NCBI RefSeq assembly: GCF_038096165.1
Contig: NZ_CP151076.1
Coordinates: forward strand, 2,601,501-2,665,500
Length of the DNA stretch: 64,000 bases
Direction of reading: 5' to 3'
DNA from: Pseudomonas sp. G.S.17
GTDB lineage: Bacteria; Pseudomonadota; Gammaproteobacteria; Pseudomonadales; Pseudomonadaceae
Part shown: in pieces, positions 26,974 to 34,885 of the stretch
Layout of the letters: every line of letters begins with the position of its first letter
Numbering within the stretch: the first letter of the stretch is position 1
Notes under the pieces: model-generated
Told to the model about the DNA's origin: nothing
Databases searched by the model: none
The model's input: the letters and a program-made list of their open reading frames with translations, nothing else
Translations under genes and position numbers: made by a program

Positions 26974-27807
26974 ATGCCGAACAGTCGTTTGCCAGCTTCA
27001 AAATCAATGCCCGCCGTGCTGGGTATTCTGTTCTCGCTGGCATTCAGCGGTTTGGTTCAGGCCGATGCAACCCTGGACAAAATCCAGGAGCGTCACCGTC
27101 TGGTGGTCGGCGTGTTGTTGTCAGGTGGCCCGTTTGGCTCCATCGACCCCGCCAATCAGAAGCCCAAAGGCTTGAACGTCGATCTGGCCGAGGATCTGGG
27201 CCGCCGGCTGAATGCCGAAGTCGAACTGGTGCCGGTGCTGCCCGCCAACCGCGTGCAGTTCTTGCAGCAGGGCAAGGTCGATCTGTTGATCGCCAACATG
27301 GAATGGACGGCTGAGCGCGGGCAGATTCTCGGCTCGGTGCCAACGCCTTTCTATCGAGTCGGCGGTACTGCCGCCGTATTGAAAGACAGCAAGATCACTA
27401 CTTGGCAGGATCTTAAGGGCCAACCGGTCTGCACGTCTCAGGGCAGCAGCTACGTCAAGCCGCTGACTGAGTTCGGTGCTGAACTCAAGGCATTCAAAAG
27501 CTCGTCGGAATCCTTGCTGGCGCTGCGCGGCAACAACTGCATCGCCGCTGTTCACGACGCCACGCTGATCAATCCGCTGTTGGCTGACAACGCCGAATGG
27601 AAGGATTACCGCGCGATTTCCCCGGAACTCAACCCCGCGCCGTCGGTGATCTGGACGCGTCTGGGCGAAACCGATACCCAGGCCAAACTCGATGCTATCG
27701 TCAAGGATTGGCACCGCAGCGGCTTCCTGATTGAAGCGGAAAAACGCCATCACATAGCGCCTGCCTCGCCAGCGTTGGTGGAGTTGCACGACAAATTCAA
27801 AGGCTGA
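26974..27807 (+). CDS. Amino-acid ABC transporter substrate-binding protein 1
   Basis: A 277-residue periplasmic binding protein (SBP_bac_3 family) with a signal peptide ending near GLVQA, followed by DATLDKIQERHRLVVGVLLS. Typical segments are LNVDLAEDLGRRLNAEVELV, NRVQFLQQGKVDLLIANMEW and WQDLKGQPVCTSQGSSYVKP. It is first in a ten-gene operon and is followed by a close paralogue, with nearly the same order of motifs. Two receptors feeding one permease pair suggests two related substrates or two affinities. The Thr-rich ligand pocket cannot be read by eye. Confidence 0.88.
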   Translation: MPNSRLPASKSMPAVLGILFSLAFSGLVQADATLDKIQERHRLVVGVLLSGGPFGSIDPANQKPKGLNVDLAEDLGRRLNAEVELVPVLPANRVQFLQQGKVDLLIANMEWTAERGQILGSVPTPFYRVGGTAAVLKDSKITTWQDLKGQPVCTSQGSSYVKPLTEFGAELKAFKSSSESLLALRGNNCIAAVHDATLINPLLADNAEWKDYRAISPELNPAPSVIWTRLGETDTQAKLDAIVKDWHRSGFLIEAEKRHHIAPASPALVELHDKFKG

Positions 27808-27810
27808 GGT

Positions 27811-27837
27811 CTGTAGACGCAAGCCACGCGCCTACAG
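27811..27837 (+). promoter_or_regulatory. Stem-loop between the tandem binding-protein genes
   Basis: CTGTAGaCGC pairs with GCGcCTACAG around a 7-base loop (one internal mismatch), 4 bp after the first binding-protein stop. Such stems commonly stabilise the upstream message so that the binding protein is made in excess. Confidence 0.45.
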
Positions 27838-27860
27838 GTCTCTCCAGTCAAGGAATCTCC

Positions 27861-28700
27861 ATGAACACATTCTTCGCCCGCAACACCCTGACCGCTCTGG
27901 GGCTGGTGCTTTGCGCTGGCCTGGCCCACGCCGATGCAACCCTGGACAAGATCCAGCAGCGTCATAAAGTCAGCATCGGCGTGATTCTCAGCGGTCCGCC
28001 GTTCGGCACCATCGACCCGAAAACCGGGGAGCATCTGGGCTACAACGTCGAGCTGGCCAAAGGCATTGCCAAGCAACTGGGCGTCGAACTGGAAACTGTT
28101 TCGGTACTGGCGCCCAATCGCGTGCAGTTCCTGCAACAGGGCAAGGTTGATCTGCTGATCGCCAACATGCAGTACACCGACGAGCGCGCGCAGATTCTCG
28201 ATTACGCGCCGACACCTTATGAAGAAGTCGGCGGCGCCGCATTGATCCGCAAAGGCGCCGGCATCACCCAGTGGGCAGACCTCAAAGGCAAGCCGGTGTG
28301 CGTGTCCCAGGGCAGCAACTTCATCAAGCCGTTGCAGGAAACCTACGGCGCCGAGATCAAGGCATTCCGCAGCCAGTCCGAGTCGCTGTTGTCGTTGCGC
28401 GGCAATGGCTGCGTAGCGGCGGTGCACGTCAGCCCGACCATGCACGCGTTGCTCGACGATGCCGATTGGTCCGGCTACGAAACGCCGCTGCCGAGCGACC
28501 TGATCCCGTCCAATTCAGTGATCTGGGTACGCAAGGGCGAACACGACGTGCAGGCCAGACTCGACGCGATCATTCGCGACTGGCATCGCAGCGGCTGGTT
28601 GATCGACGTCGGTCAGCGTACCGGCATGGCCCCGTCCCAGGCCTTGCGTGAGCTGCACGAGAAGTACAAAAGCGCTGCGCCTCTGGCCGTAACGCCATGA
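27861..28700 (+). CDS. Amino-acid ABC transporter substrate-binding protein 2
   Basis: A 279-residue SBP_bac_3 protein with a short signal peptide (MNTFFARNTLTALGLVLCAG LAHA). The mature part begins DATLDKIQQRHKVSIGVILS and parallels the preceding gene throughout (NRVQFLQQGKVDLLIANMQY, KPVCVSQGSNFIKPL, DWHRSGWLIDVGQRT), showing a tandem duplication. Its stop overlaps the start of the FAD-oxidoreductase gene (ATGA). Transport partners are the permeases and ATPase downstream. Confidence 0.88.
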   Translation: MNTFFARNTLTALGLVLCAGLAHADATLDKIQQRHKVSIGVILSGPPFGTIDPKTGEHLGYNVELAKGIAKQLGVELETVSVLAPNRVQFLQQGKVDLLIANMQYTDERAQILDYAPTPYEEVGGAALIRKGAGITQWADLKGKPVCVSQGSNFIKPLQETYGAEIKAFRSQSESLLSLRGNGCVAAVHVSPTMHALLDDADWSGYETPLPSDLIPSNSVIWVRKGEHDVQARLDAIIRDWHRSGWLIDVGQRTGMAPSQALRELHEKYKSAAPLAVTP

Positions 28701-30133
28701 GTGCAGCCCTGTTCCAGGCCTTGCAACAGCTGTTGGGCGCCAACCACGTGCAGGACAGTGAGCAGGCCAGCCCGTTCTTGACCGACAAACAAGGCACGTA
28801 TGTTGGTCGGGTCATCGCGGCCGTGCATCCGGCCAACACCGAAGAAGTCGCCGCCGTGGTGCGCTTGTGCGTCGCCCATGGGGCGCCGATTGTGGTGCAG
28901 GGCGGCAACACCGGTTTGATGGGCGCGGCAACGCCGGACGGCAGCGGCACTTCGGTGTTGTTGTTGCTGGATCGCTTGAATCGCGTGCGCGCGGTTGATA
29001 CCGACAACGACACGCTGACTGTCGAAGCGGGCTGCATCCTGCAAAACCTGCAGGACGTGGCGCGTGACGCCGGGCGGCTGTTTCCGTTGAGCCTGGGCGC
29101 GGAGGGCAGTTGCACCATTGGCGGCAACCTCGGCACCAACGCCGGCGGCACTGCGGTGCTGCGTTACGGCAACACGCGGGAGTTGACCCTCGGCCTGGAA
29201 GTGGTCACTGCCGAAGGCGAAATCTGGGATGGCCTGCGCGGTTTGCGCAAGGACAATACCGGTTACGACCTGCGCGATCTGTACATTGGCAGCGAAGGCA
29301 CGCTGGGCATTATCACGGCGGCAACCCTCAAGCTGTTTCCGCTGCCCAAGGCGCAAGCCACGGCCTTGCTGGCGTTCGATTCCCTGGCGCAGGCGGTGGA
29401 TTTGCTGTCCCACGCCCGGGCCGGATTTGGCGCGAGCCTGACTGCGTTCGAATTGTTGACCGCTGACTGCCTGGCGTTGCTGCGTGAACAGTTTCCCGAC
29501 GGGCCGCAGCCATTCCTGGATGCGCCGCAGCCCTGGTTCGCGCTGCTGGAACTCTCGGACAATCACAGCGAAGCCCATGCGCGACAAACCTTCGAAGAGG
29601 TGCTCGGCGAAGCATTCGAGTCGGGTTTGCTGGCGGACGCCTTGATTGCCGAAAGTCTGGCCCAGAGCGAGGCGCTCTGGCTGCTGCGCGAGAACATGAG
29701 CGACGCGCAGCAACGTGCCGGTCGCAACATGAAGCACGATATTTCAGTGCCAATTTCCCGGATCGTCGACTTCGTTGCCCACACCGATGCGTTGCTGCAA
29801 GAGCACTTCCCCGGCGTGCGCAATTTCACGTTCGGCCATCTGGGTGACGGCAATCTGCACTACAACGTGGCGCATCCGCTGGACTCCAGCGTCGAAGCGC
29901 ACATGCAGAACTATGTGGCGTTGAGCGAGCTGGTCCACGACAGCGCCCATGCTCACGGCGGCTCCATCAGCGCCGAACACGGCATCGGCCAACGCAAGCT
30001 GGCGATGTTGCCCCGTTACAAAAGCCCGGTGGAACTGGATCTGATGCGGCGCATCAAGCGCGCTCTGGATCCGCAGAATCTGCTCAATCCGGGCAAGGTA
30101 TTTGCCCTGGACGACGACGGAGAATCTCTATGA
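28697..30133 (+). CDS. FAD-linked D-2-hydroxyacid dehydrogenase (GlcD/D-2-HG dehydrogenase family)
   Basis: A 478-residue flavoprotein of the vanillyl-alcohol-oxidase fold. The FAD-binding PCMH half shows VVQGGNTGLMGAATPDGS, GAEGSCTIGGNLGTNAGG and YIGSEGTLGIITAATLKL; the FAD-oxidase C-terminal half shows NFTFGHLGDGNLHYNVAH and the ending HGIGQRKLAMLPRYKSP. Relatives oxidise D-lactate, D-2-hydroxyglutarate or other 2-hydroxyacids to 2-oxoacids. It overlaps both neighbours by 4 bp. Next to an aminotransferase it could link hydroxy-, oxo- and amino-acid forms of the imported compound; 3-mercaptolactate is one possible substrate, by inference. Confidence 0.87.
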   Translation: MSAALFQALQQLLGANHVQDSEQASPFLTDKQGTYVGRVIAAVHPANTEEVAAVVRLCVAHGAPIVVQGGNTGLMGAATPDGSGTSVLLLLDRLNRVRAVDTDNDTLTVEAGCILQNLQDVARDAGRLFPLSLGAEGSCTIGGNLGTNAGGTAVLRYGNTRELTLGLEVVTAEGEIWDGLRGLRKDNTGYDLRDLYIGSEGTLGIITAATLKLFPLPKAQATALLAFDSLAQAVDLLSHARAGFGASLTAFELLTADCLALLREQFPDGPQPFLDAPQPWFALLELSDNHSEAHARQTFEEVLGEAFESGLLADALIAESLAQSEALWLLRENMSDAQQRAGRNMKHDISVPISRIVDFVAHTDALLQEHFPGVRNFTFGHLGDGNLHYNVAHPLDSSVEAHMQNYVALSELVHDSAHAHGGSISAEHGIGQRKLAMLPRYKSPVELDLMRRIKRALDPQNLLNPGKVFALDDDGESL

Positions 30134-31347
30134 GCGTGCGTCTGTCAAAACGCGTGCAGCGCGTCACGCTGTCGGCCAATGCGGCGGCCAAATCCCGCGT
30201 CACGGCACTGCGTGAGGCGGGCGTCGACACTCTCGACCTGACCACCGGCGAGCCGGATTTCGATACCCCGGAACACATCAAGCAAGCCGCTTACGCAGCC
30301 ATTGCCGCTGGCGACACCAAATACACCCCAACACCGGGCGTGCGGGCCTTGCGCGAAGCTGTGCAAAGCAAGCTCAAGCGCGAGAACCGTCTGGATTACC
30401 CGCTGCCGTCCATCGTGATTGCCAACGGCGCGAAACAGATCATTTACAACGCCTTTGCCGCAACCCTGGATGATGGCGATGAAGTGCTGGTGCCGGTTCC
30501 CTACTGGCCGTCGTTCCCGGACAGCGTGCGATTCAGTGGTGGCGAGCCAGTGTTCGTCGAGTGCGGTCTGGAGCAGGGCTGCAAACTGACGCCGACTCAG
30601 CTGGAACAACACATCACCGAGCGCACCCGCTGGCTGATTCTGAATGGTCCCGGCAACCCAAGCGGCGCGGTGTACAGCGAGGCAGAACTGCTGGCGCTGG
30701 CCGAGGTGCTGCGCCGTCATCCGCAAGTGCTGGTGTTGCTCGACGAATTGTACGAGCACATCCGTTTCGATGATCACTCGGCGCTGAACCTGCTTAACGT
30801 CGCGCCGGATCTGCAATCCCGCTGCCTGTTGGTGGGCGGTGTGTCGAAGACCTACGCCATGACCGGCTGGCGCATCGGTTTCGGCGCCGGGTCAAAAGAA
30901 CTGACCACCGCGATGACCGTGGTGCAATCGCAGTCCACCTCCGGCGCGTCTTCGGTGGGGCAGGCGGCGGCGTTGGCGGCGTTTGAGGGCGGGCTGGGAT
31001 TTCTTCCCGAGCAGGTTGCCGCGTATCACCAGCGCCGGGATTTGCTGGTCTCGGCATTGAGCGCCGTGAATGGCTTGCAAGTGCTGGAACCACAAGGCGG
31101 CTTCTTCGTGTTTGTGCGTTGCGCCGGTTTGCTCGGTCGTTATCGCCCGGACGGCGTGCGCCTGGACAGCGACGCTGACGTGGTGGACTGGCTGCTGGAG
31201 TCCGGCGTCGCCGGTGTCGCGGGCAGCGCGTATGGCCTGTCGCCGTGGTTCCGCCTGTCGATTGCCACTGCCACCAGCAGCGTTGCCGAAGCGGGTCGAC
31301 GTATCGCCGTTGCTTGTGAGCGGCTGTTGATCGAGGCGCCGCAATGA
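30130..31347 (+). CDS. Class I/II PLP-dependent aminotransferase (AspB-like)
   Basis: A 405-residue fold-type I aminotransferase: LDLTTGEPDFDTPEHIKQAA, KYTPTPGVRALREAV, ILNGPGNPSGAVYSEAELLA, LLDELYEHIRF and the PLP lysine in LVGGVSKTYAMTGWRIGFGA. The C-terminal half ends with SPWFRLSIATATSSVAEAG, which has the carboxylate-binding arginine. Substrates in this family range from aspartate to arginine and sulfur amino acids. In this operon it might convert an imported amino acid, such as cysteine to 3-mercaptopyruvate, to its oxoacid; that is inference. It overlaps both neighbours by 4 bp. Confidence 0.88.
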   Translation: MSVRLSKRVQRVTLSANAAAKSRVTALREAGVDTLDLTTGEPDFDTPEHIKQAAYAAIAAGDTKYTPTPGVRALREAVQSKLKRENRLDYPLPSIVIANGAKQIIYNAFAATLDDGDEVLVPVPYWPSFPDSVRFSGGEPVFVECGLEQGCKLTPTQLEQHITERTRWLILNGPGNPSGAVYSEAELLALAEVLRRHPQVLVLLDELYEHIRFDDHSALNLLNVAPDLQSRCLLVGGVSKTYAMTGWRIGFGAGSKELTTAMTVVQSQSTSGASSVGQAAALAAFEGGLGFLPEQVAAYHQRRDLLVSALSAVNGLQVLEPQGGFFVFVRCAGLLGRYRPDGVRLDSDADVVDWLLESGVAGVAGSAYGLSPWFRLSIATATSSVAEAGRRIAVACERLLIEAPQ

Positions 31348-32078
31348 GTCAGTGGCTGGAACTGTTCGTTCACTGGACCGCAGGCTTTGGCCTCAACTAC
31401 AGCTTCCTGCTGGATGCCTATCAACGTGGCTCCATGGTGGACGGTGCGCTGACCAGTATCCTGCTGTGCGCCTTCACCATTGTTGGCAGTTTGCTGGTTG
31501 GTGTCGCGCTGGCAGCGATGCTGACCTCGGGCAAAGGTTATCTGGCGACTCCGGCGCGGGTATTCATCGAAATCACCCGCAACACGCCGACGCTGGTGCA
31601 GCTGTACTGCGCGTTTCTGGTTCTGAATATGCTGTTGACCCAGGCGGTAGGCGCGGCCAATCCGCTGACGCCGTTTGCCTGGGTGGTGATTGTGATTTCC
31701 CTGCACAAAGGCGCGTTTCATGCTGAAGCCTTGCGCGCCGGCATCGAAGCGGTGCCGACCGTGACGCTGGAAGCCGCCAGCTCCCTGGCGTTCAGCAGTC
31801 GCCAGTTGTTGTGGAATGTGCAGCTGCCGCTGGCGCTGCGCTTTGCGCTGCCATCGCTGATCAACAACCTGATCGACCTGGTGAAAATGACCGCTGTTGC
31901 CTCGGCCATTGCCGTGGGCGATATCACTTACGCGGCGATCATGATCTGGACCCAGAGCGATAACGTCCTGGAACTGATGATCCTGATCCTGTCGTTCTTC
32001 GGCTTGCTGAGCTTTGTCGTCAATTGTGTAGGTCGCGCCCTTGAAGCGCGCCTGAGGATGCCCGGCTATGGCCATTGA
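31344..32078 (+). CDS. Amino-acid ABC transporter permease 1
   Basis: A 244-residue inner-membrane permease (HisM/GlnP family) with about five membrane segments. The periplasmic-to-cytoplasmic EAA loop reads EALRAGIEAVPTVTLEAASS and is followed by LPLALRFALPSLINNLIDLV; TRNTPTLVQLYCAFLVL is the usual N-terminal family motif. It overlaps the aminotransferase by 4 bp and permease 2 by 11 bp, so the pair is probably made in equal amounts and forms a heterodimer. Confidence 0.9.
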   Translation: MSQWLELFVHWTAGFGLNYSFLLDAYQRGSMVDGALTSILLCAFTIVGSLLVGVALAAMLTSGKGYLATPARVFIEITRNTPTLVQLYCAFLVLNMLLTQAVGAANPLTPFAWVVIVISLHKGAFHAEALRAGIEAVPTVTLEAASSLAFSSRQLLWNVQLPLALRFALPSLINNLIDLVKMTAVASAIAVGDITYAAIMIWTQSDNVLELMILILSFFGLLSFVVNCVGRALEARLRMPGYGH

Positions 32079-32856
32079 TTCATCTGCCGTTGCGCCTCTG
32101 GCCTGGCCGCGTCGCCATATGTGCAAGCTGGCGGTGCTGTTGGCCGCATTGGCCTGGCTAATAGTCGCCGCACCGCACAGCCCGGTGTTTCTAGCCTTGG
32201 TGCAATGGTCCCCGGCGCTGGCGAAAGGCTTCGGGCAGAATATTTTGATCAGCCTGGTGGCTATCGGCCTGGGCTCGGTGATGGGGCTGCTGATCGGTGC
32301 GCTGGCGCTGTCGCCGACCTGGCTGATGCGTTTGCCGGCGCGGATCTGGGTGCAGATCTTCCGCAATGCGCCGTGGCTGGTACTGATCTACTTCACGACC
32401 TATGTGTTCCCGTTCGAGATTCACATTGGCAGTTCGTACGTATCGTTCCCGGATTGGGTGAAAGTGACCATCGGCCTGGCGCTGCCCGCCAGTGCCAACG
32501 TCGCGGAAATCTTCCGTGGCGCTATCGCCTCGATCCCCAGCACGCAATGGGAAGCGGCCCGCTCCCTGGCCTTTACGCGCTGGCAGATTTTCACCTCGAT
32601 CATCCTGCCGCAGTGCTTCAAACGCATGTTGCCGCCGTGGATGAACCTGTACGCGGTGATCACCATGGGCACGGCGCTGGCCTCGCTGGTGGGCGTGCAT
32701 GACGTGATCGACACCGCGCAGATCGCCAGCAATACCGTCAACCAGACCGGTTTTACCGTGCTGATCTACTTCAGTTTGCTGGCGTTGTTCTTTGCTTATT
32801 GCTACCCGATTTCCCGACTGACCCAACGCCTGGAGCGCCGTTATGCCTTCTATTGA
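32068..32856 (+). CDS. Amino-acid ABC transporter permease 2
   Basis: A 262-residue permease of the same family, with IFRNAPWLVLIYFTTYVFPF and an EAA loop EIFRGAIASIPSTQWEAARS followed by ILPQCFKRMLPPWMNLYAVI. It overlaps permease 1 by 11 bp and the ATPase by 14 bp. It is the partner of permease 1 in the transporter core. Confidence 0.9.
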   Translation: MAIDSSAVAPLAWPRRHMCKLAVLLAALAWLIVAAPHSPVFLALVQWSPALAKGFGQNILISLVAIGLGSVMGLLIGALALSPTWLMRLPARIWVQIFRNAPWLVLIYFTTYVFPFEIHIGSSYVSFPDWVKVTIGLALPASANVAEIFRGAIASIPSTQWEAARSLAFTRWQIFTSIILPQCFKRMLPPWMNLYAVITMGTALASLVGVHDVIDTAQIASNTVNQTGFTVLIYFSLLALFFAYCYPISRLTQRLERRYAFY

Positions 32857-33679
32857 AACCGCTTCGCAGCCTTTGGTCAGCCTGCGTGACCTGCATCTGT
32901 CGTTCGGCAGCAATCATGTGCTCAAAGGCATCGACCTTGACGTGCAGCGCGGCCAGGCAGTGTCGATCATCGGCCCGTCCGGCTCGGGCAAATCGACGAT
33001 CCTGCGCTGCATCACCGGCCTGCTGCCAACCCAGCGCGGCACGATTCGCGTGGGTGACACCGAAGTGGACAAGCTGGCCAACGAGGCGCAGCGCATCGAA
33101 CTGCGTAAACGCGTGGGTTTCGTGTTTCAGCAATACAACCTGTTCCCGCATTTGTCGGTGCTGGAAAACCTGGTGATCGCGCCGCGCAAGGTACTGGGTC
33201 GCAATCGCGCCGACGCCGAACAGGAAGCTCGCGCCTTGCTGGCCAAGGTTCGCATGGAGCAAAAGGCCGACGCGTATCCGGGACAACTGTCCGGCGGTCA
33301 GCAGCAACGCGTGGCAATCGCCCGCGCCCTGGCCATGCGCCCGCAACTGATCCTGTTCGATGAGGTGACCTCGGCACTGGACCCGGAAACCGTGGGTGAA
33401 GTGCTGACGGTGATTCGCGAGCTGACCGAAGAGGGCATGACCTGCGTGCTGGTCACCCATGAAATGCGTTTTGCCGAGGAAATCAGCGATGTGGTGTATT
33501 TCACCGAAAACGGTCTGATTGTCGAGCACGGCAGCGCCGAGCAGATCTTTCAACACCCGACCAGCGAGCGTACCCACGAATTCCTGCGCCATGCCTTGGG
33601 CGATGCCGGGCGGCGTCCGGTGCCCAAGGGCGATCCGTTTTTGTTGAGCAATATCAGCCGTTACAGCTTGTCCGTTTGA
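32843..33679 (+). CDS. Amino-acid ABC transporter ATP-binding protein
   Basis: A 278-residue ATPase of the polar amino-acid uptake family (GlnQ/HisP/TcyC). Walker A is IIGPSGSGKSTILRC, the Q loop FVFQQYNLFPHL, the signature YPGQLSGGQQQRVAIARAL, Walker B LILFDEVTSALDPE, and the switch histidine VTHEM. About 25 extra residues at the C-terminus (PVPKGDPFLLSNISRYSLSV) are not part of the usual fold. It drives the two permeases. Confidence 0.92.
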   Translation: MPSIETASQPLVSLRDLHLSFGSNHVLKGIDLDVQRGQAVSIIGPSGSGKSTILRCITGLLPTQRGTIRVGDTEVDKLANEAQRIELRKRVGFVFQQYNLFPHLSVLENLVIAPRKVLGRNRADAEQEARALLAKVRMEQKADAYPGQLSGGQQQRVAIARALAMRPQLILFDEVTSALDPETVGEVLTVIRELTEEGMTCVLVTHEMRFAEEISDVVYFTENGLIVEHGSAEQIFQHPTSERTHEFLRHALGDAGRRPVPKGDPFLLSNISRYSLSV

Positions 33680-33764
33680 ATGACCAGAAGACCTGCGAAG
33701 CAGGCGTTACCTGCGTGCAGTTTTATAAAAAACCGACTGCAATGACCTCCCAGGAGTATTTTTC

Positions 33765-34361
33765 ATGACCACCGAAACCCGTGCCCAAGCCATCGAGACG
33801 CTTCTCGATCAAGTTCGCATCATCAACCAGCGCGGCGTGGACCGTGCTGCGCTGCAAGAAATCATCGGCCTGCTCGAAGGGCTGGCCGCGCGTCACGATC
33901 TGTTCAATTTCGACGCGTTCCCGTCGCCGGTGCCGGGCGAGGGCGACACCGCCTTTCGCTACCGCCTGAACGATGATGGCGAGACGCCGACGCTGTACAT
34001 GAACTCGCTGCTGCCGGGCAAGAAAACCCTGCCGCACAATCACGAAACCTGGGCGGTGATCGTTGCCGTGCAGGGCCAGGAAATCAACTACGTGTGGGCG
34101 CGCAGCGATGACGGCAGCGACCCGCAGTACGCCAAACTGGTGCTGGACAAGGAAGTCTTGGTTCAGCCGGGTACGCCGATCGGTTTCCTCGGTGATGACC
34201 TGCACGGCATCCTCGTCGAAGGCGAAACACCGACGCTGCACTTCCATTTGTACGGTCGCCCGCTGGAGTCGTTGAATGGCCGTTATGGTGTCAACGAAGA
34301 AGGCCGCGTGCTCAATTACAATGCCTCGCAAATGGCCCCGTCGATCAAGGCCTACGCATGA
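33765..34361 (+). CDS. Thiol dioxygenase, cysteine dioxygenase-type cupin
   Basis: A 198-residue cupin with the iron ligands of thiol dioxygenases: LPHNHETWAVI (two His), then DLHGILV or LHFHLYG for the third. Members add O2 to the sulfur of cysteine, 3-mercaptopropionate or similar thiols to give sulfinic acids. A CAGGAG ribosome site lies 10 bp upstream of the ATG. Its stop overlaps the start of the glutathione transferase remnant by 4 bp. Whether it prefers cysteine or a mercapto acid cannot be told from sequence alone. Its place in the operon is the strongest hint that the imported compound contains sulfur. Confidence 0.85.
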   Translation: MTTETRAQAIETLLDQVRIINQRGVDRAALQEIIGLLEGLAARHDLFNFDAFPSPVPGEGDTAFRYRLNDDGETPTLYMNSLLPGKKTLPHNHETWAVIVAVQGQEINYVWARSDDGSDPQYAKLVLDKEVLVQPGTPIGFLGDDLHGILVEGETPTLHFHLYGRPLESLNGRYGVNEEGRVLNYNASQMAPSIKAYA

Positions 34362-34739
34362 TCGACCTGTATTACTGGCCCACCGGTAACGGCCTGAAAG
34401 TCGCCATCCACGCCGTATCTGAGCCAGTTGCAGCTATTCAAGGAAAAGGCCCCCGAGCCGATTCCGTTTGCCCTGGACCTGCTCAATGCCGAAGCGACGC
34501 GTCTGTATGGCGTGCTGGAAAAACGTCTTGGCGAGGTGCCGTTTGTGGCGGGGGAATACTCCATTGCCGACATGGCGATTTTTCCGTGGATTCAGCCGCT
34601 GCGTCAGGGCCAGGATCTGGCTCGCTATCCACATATCGACGCCTGGCGCGAACGTATCAAGGCCCGTCCGGCCGTGCAGCGCGCGTATGCCAAGGGCAGG
34701 GAAGTGGCGGCGGCCGAGCGGTCGTTGGTCTTGCAGTAA
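34358..34739 (+). pseudogene. Glutathione S-transferase, internally deleted and frameshifted
   Basis: The start codes for MIDLYYWPTGNGLKVAI, the standard beginning of YfcG-like glutathione transferases, overlapping the dioxygenase stop by ATGA. After about 17 residues the match breaks, and the rest of the family sequence resumes in another frame from about 34410: LQLFKEKAPEPIPFAL, RLYGVLEKRLGEVPFVAGEY, SIADMAIFPWIQPLRQGQDL and on to the stop at 34739. Roughly 100 central residues, including most of the thioredoxin-like domain, are missing. The first frame by chance stays open into the next gene. It looks like a recent deletion, since the remaining parts are well preserved. Confidence 0.82.
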
Positions 34740-34754
34740 TTCAGGCCACGATTT

Positions 34755-34841
34755 GTGGGAGCGAGCTTGCTCGCGAAGGCGATTTTCGGGCTCGAAACAC
34801 GTCGGCTGTATTGGCCCCTTCGCGAGCAAGCTCGCTCCCAC
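34755..34841. repeat. REPIN with perfect 25-bp arms
   Basis: GTGGGAGCGAGCTTGCTCGC (arm 34755-34779, 25 bp) and its perfect complement at 34817-34841 flank a 37-bp loop. Each arm also holds an internal palindrome (GCGAGCTTGCTCGC). It lies between the transferase remnant and the rhodanese-lyase gene. Confidence 0.92.
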
Positions 34842-34885
34842 ACAGTCTGTACAGAAGCTGTATTCAAAACAAATCAGAGAACCCC

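Noticed and set aside
34841..34852. CACACAGTCTG next to the REPIN, similar to the end of the MITE-like element
   Set aside because: Only 11 bases, with no second end nearby; probably chance or shared REP flank.
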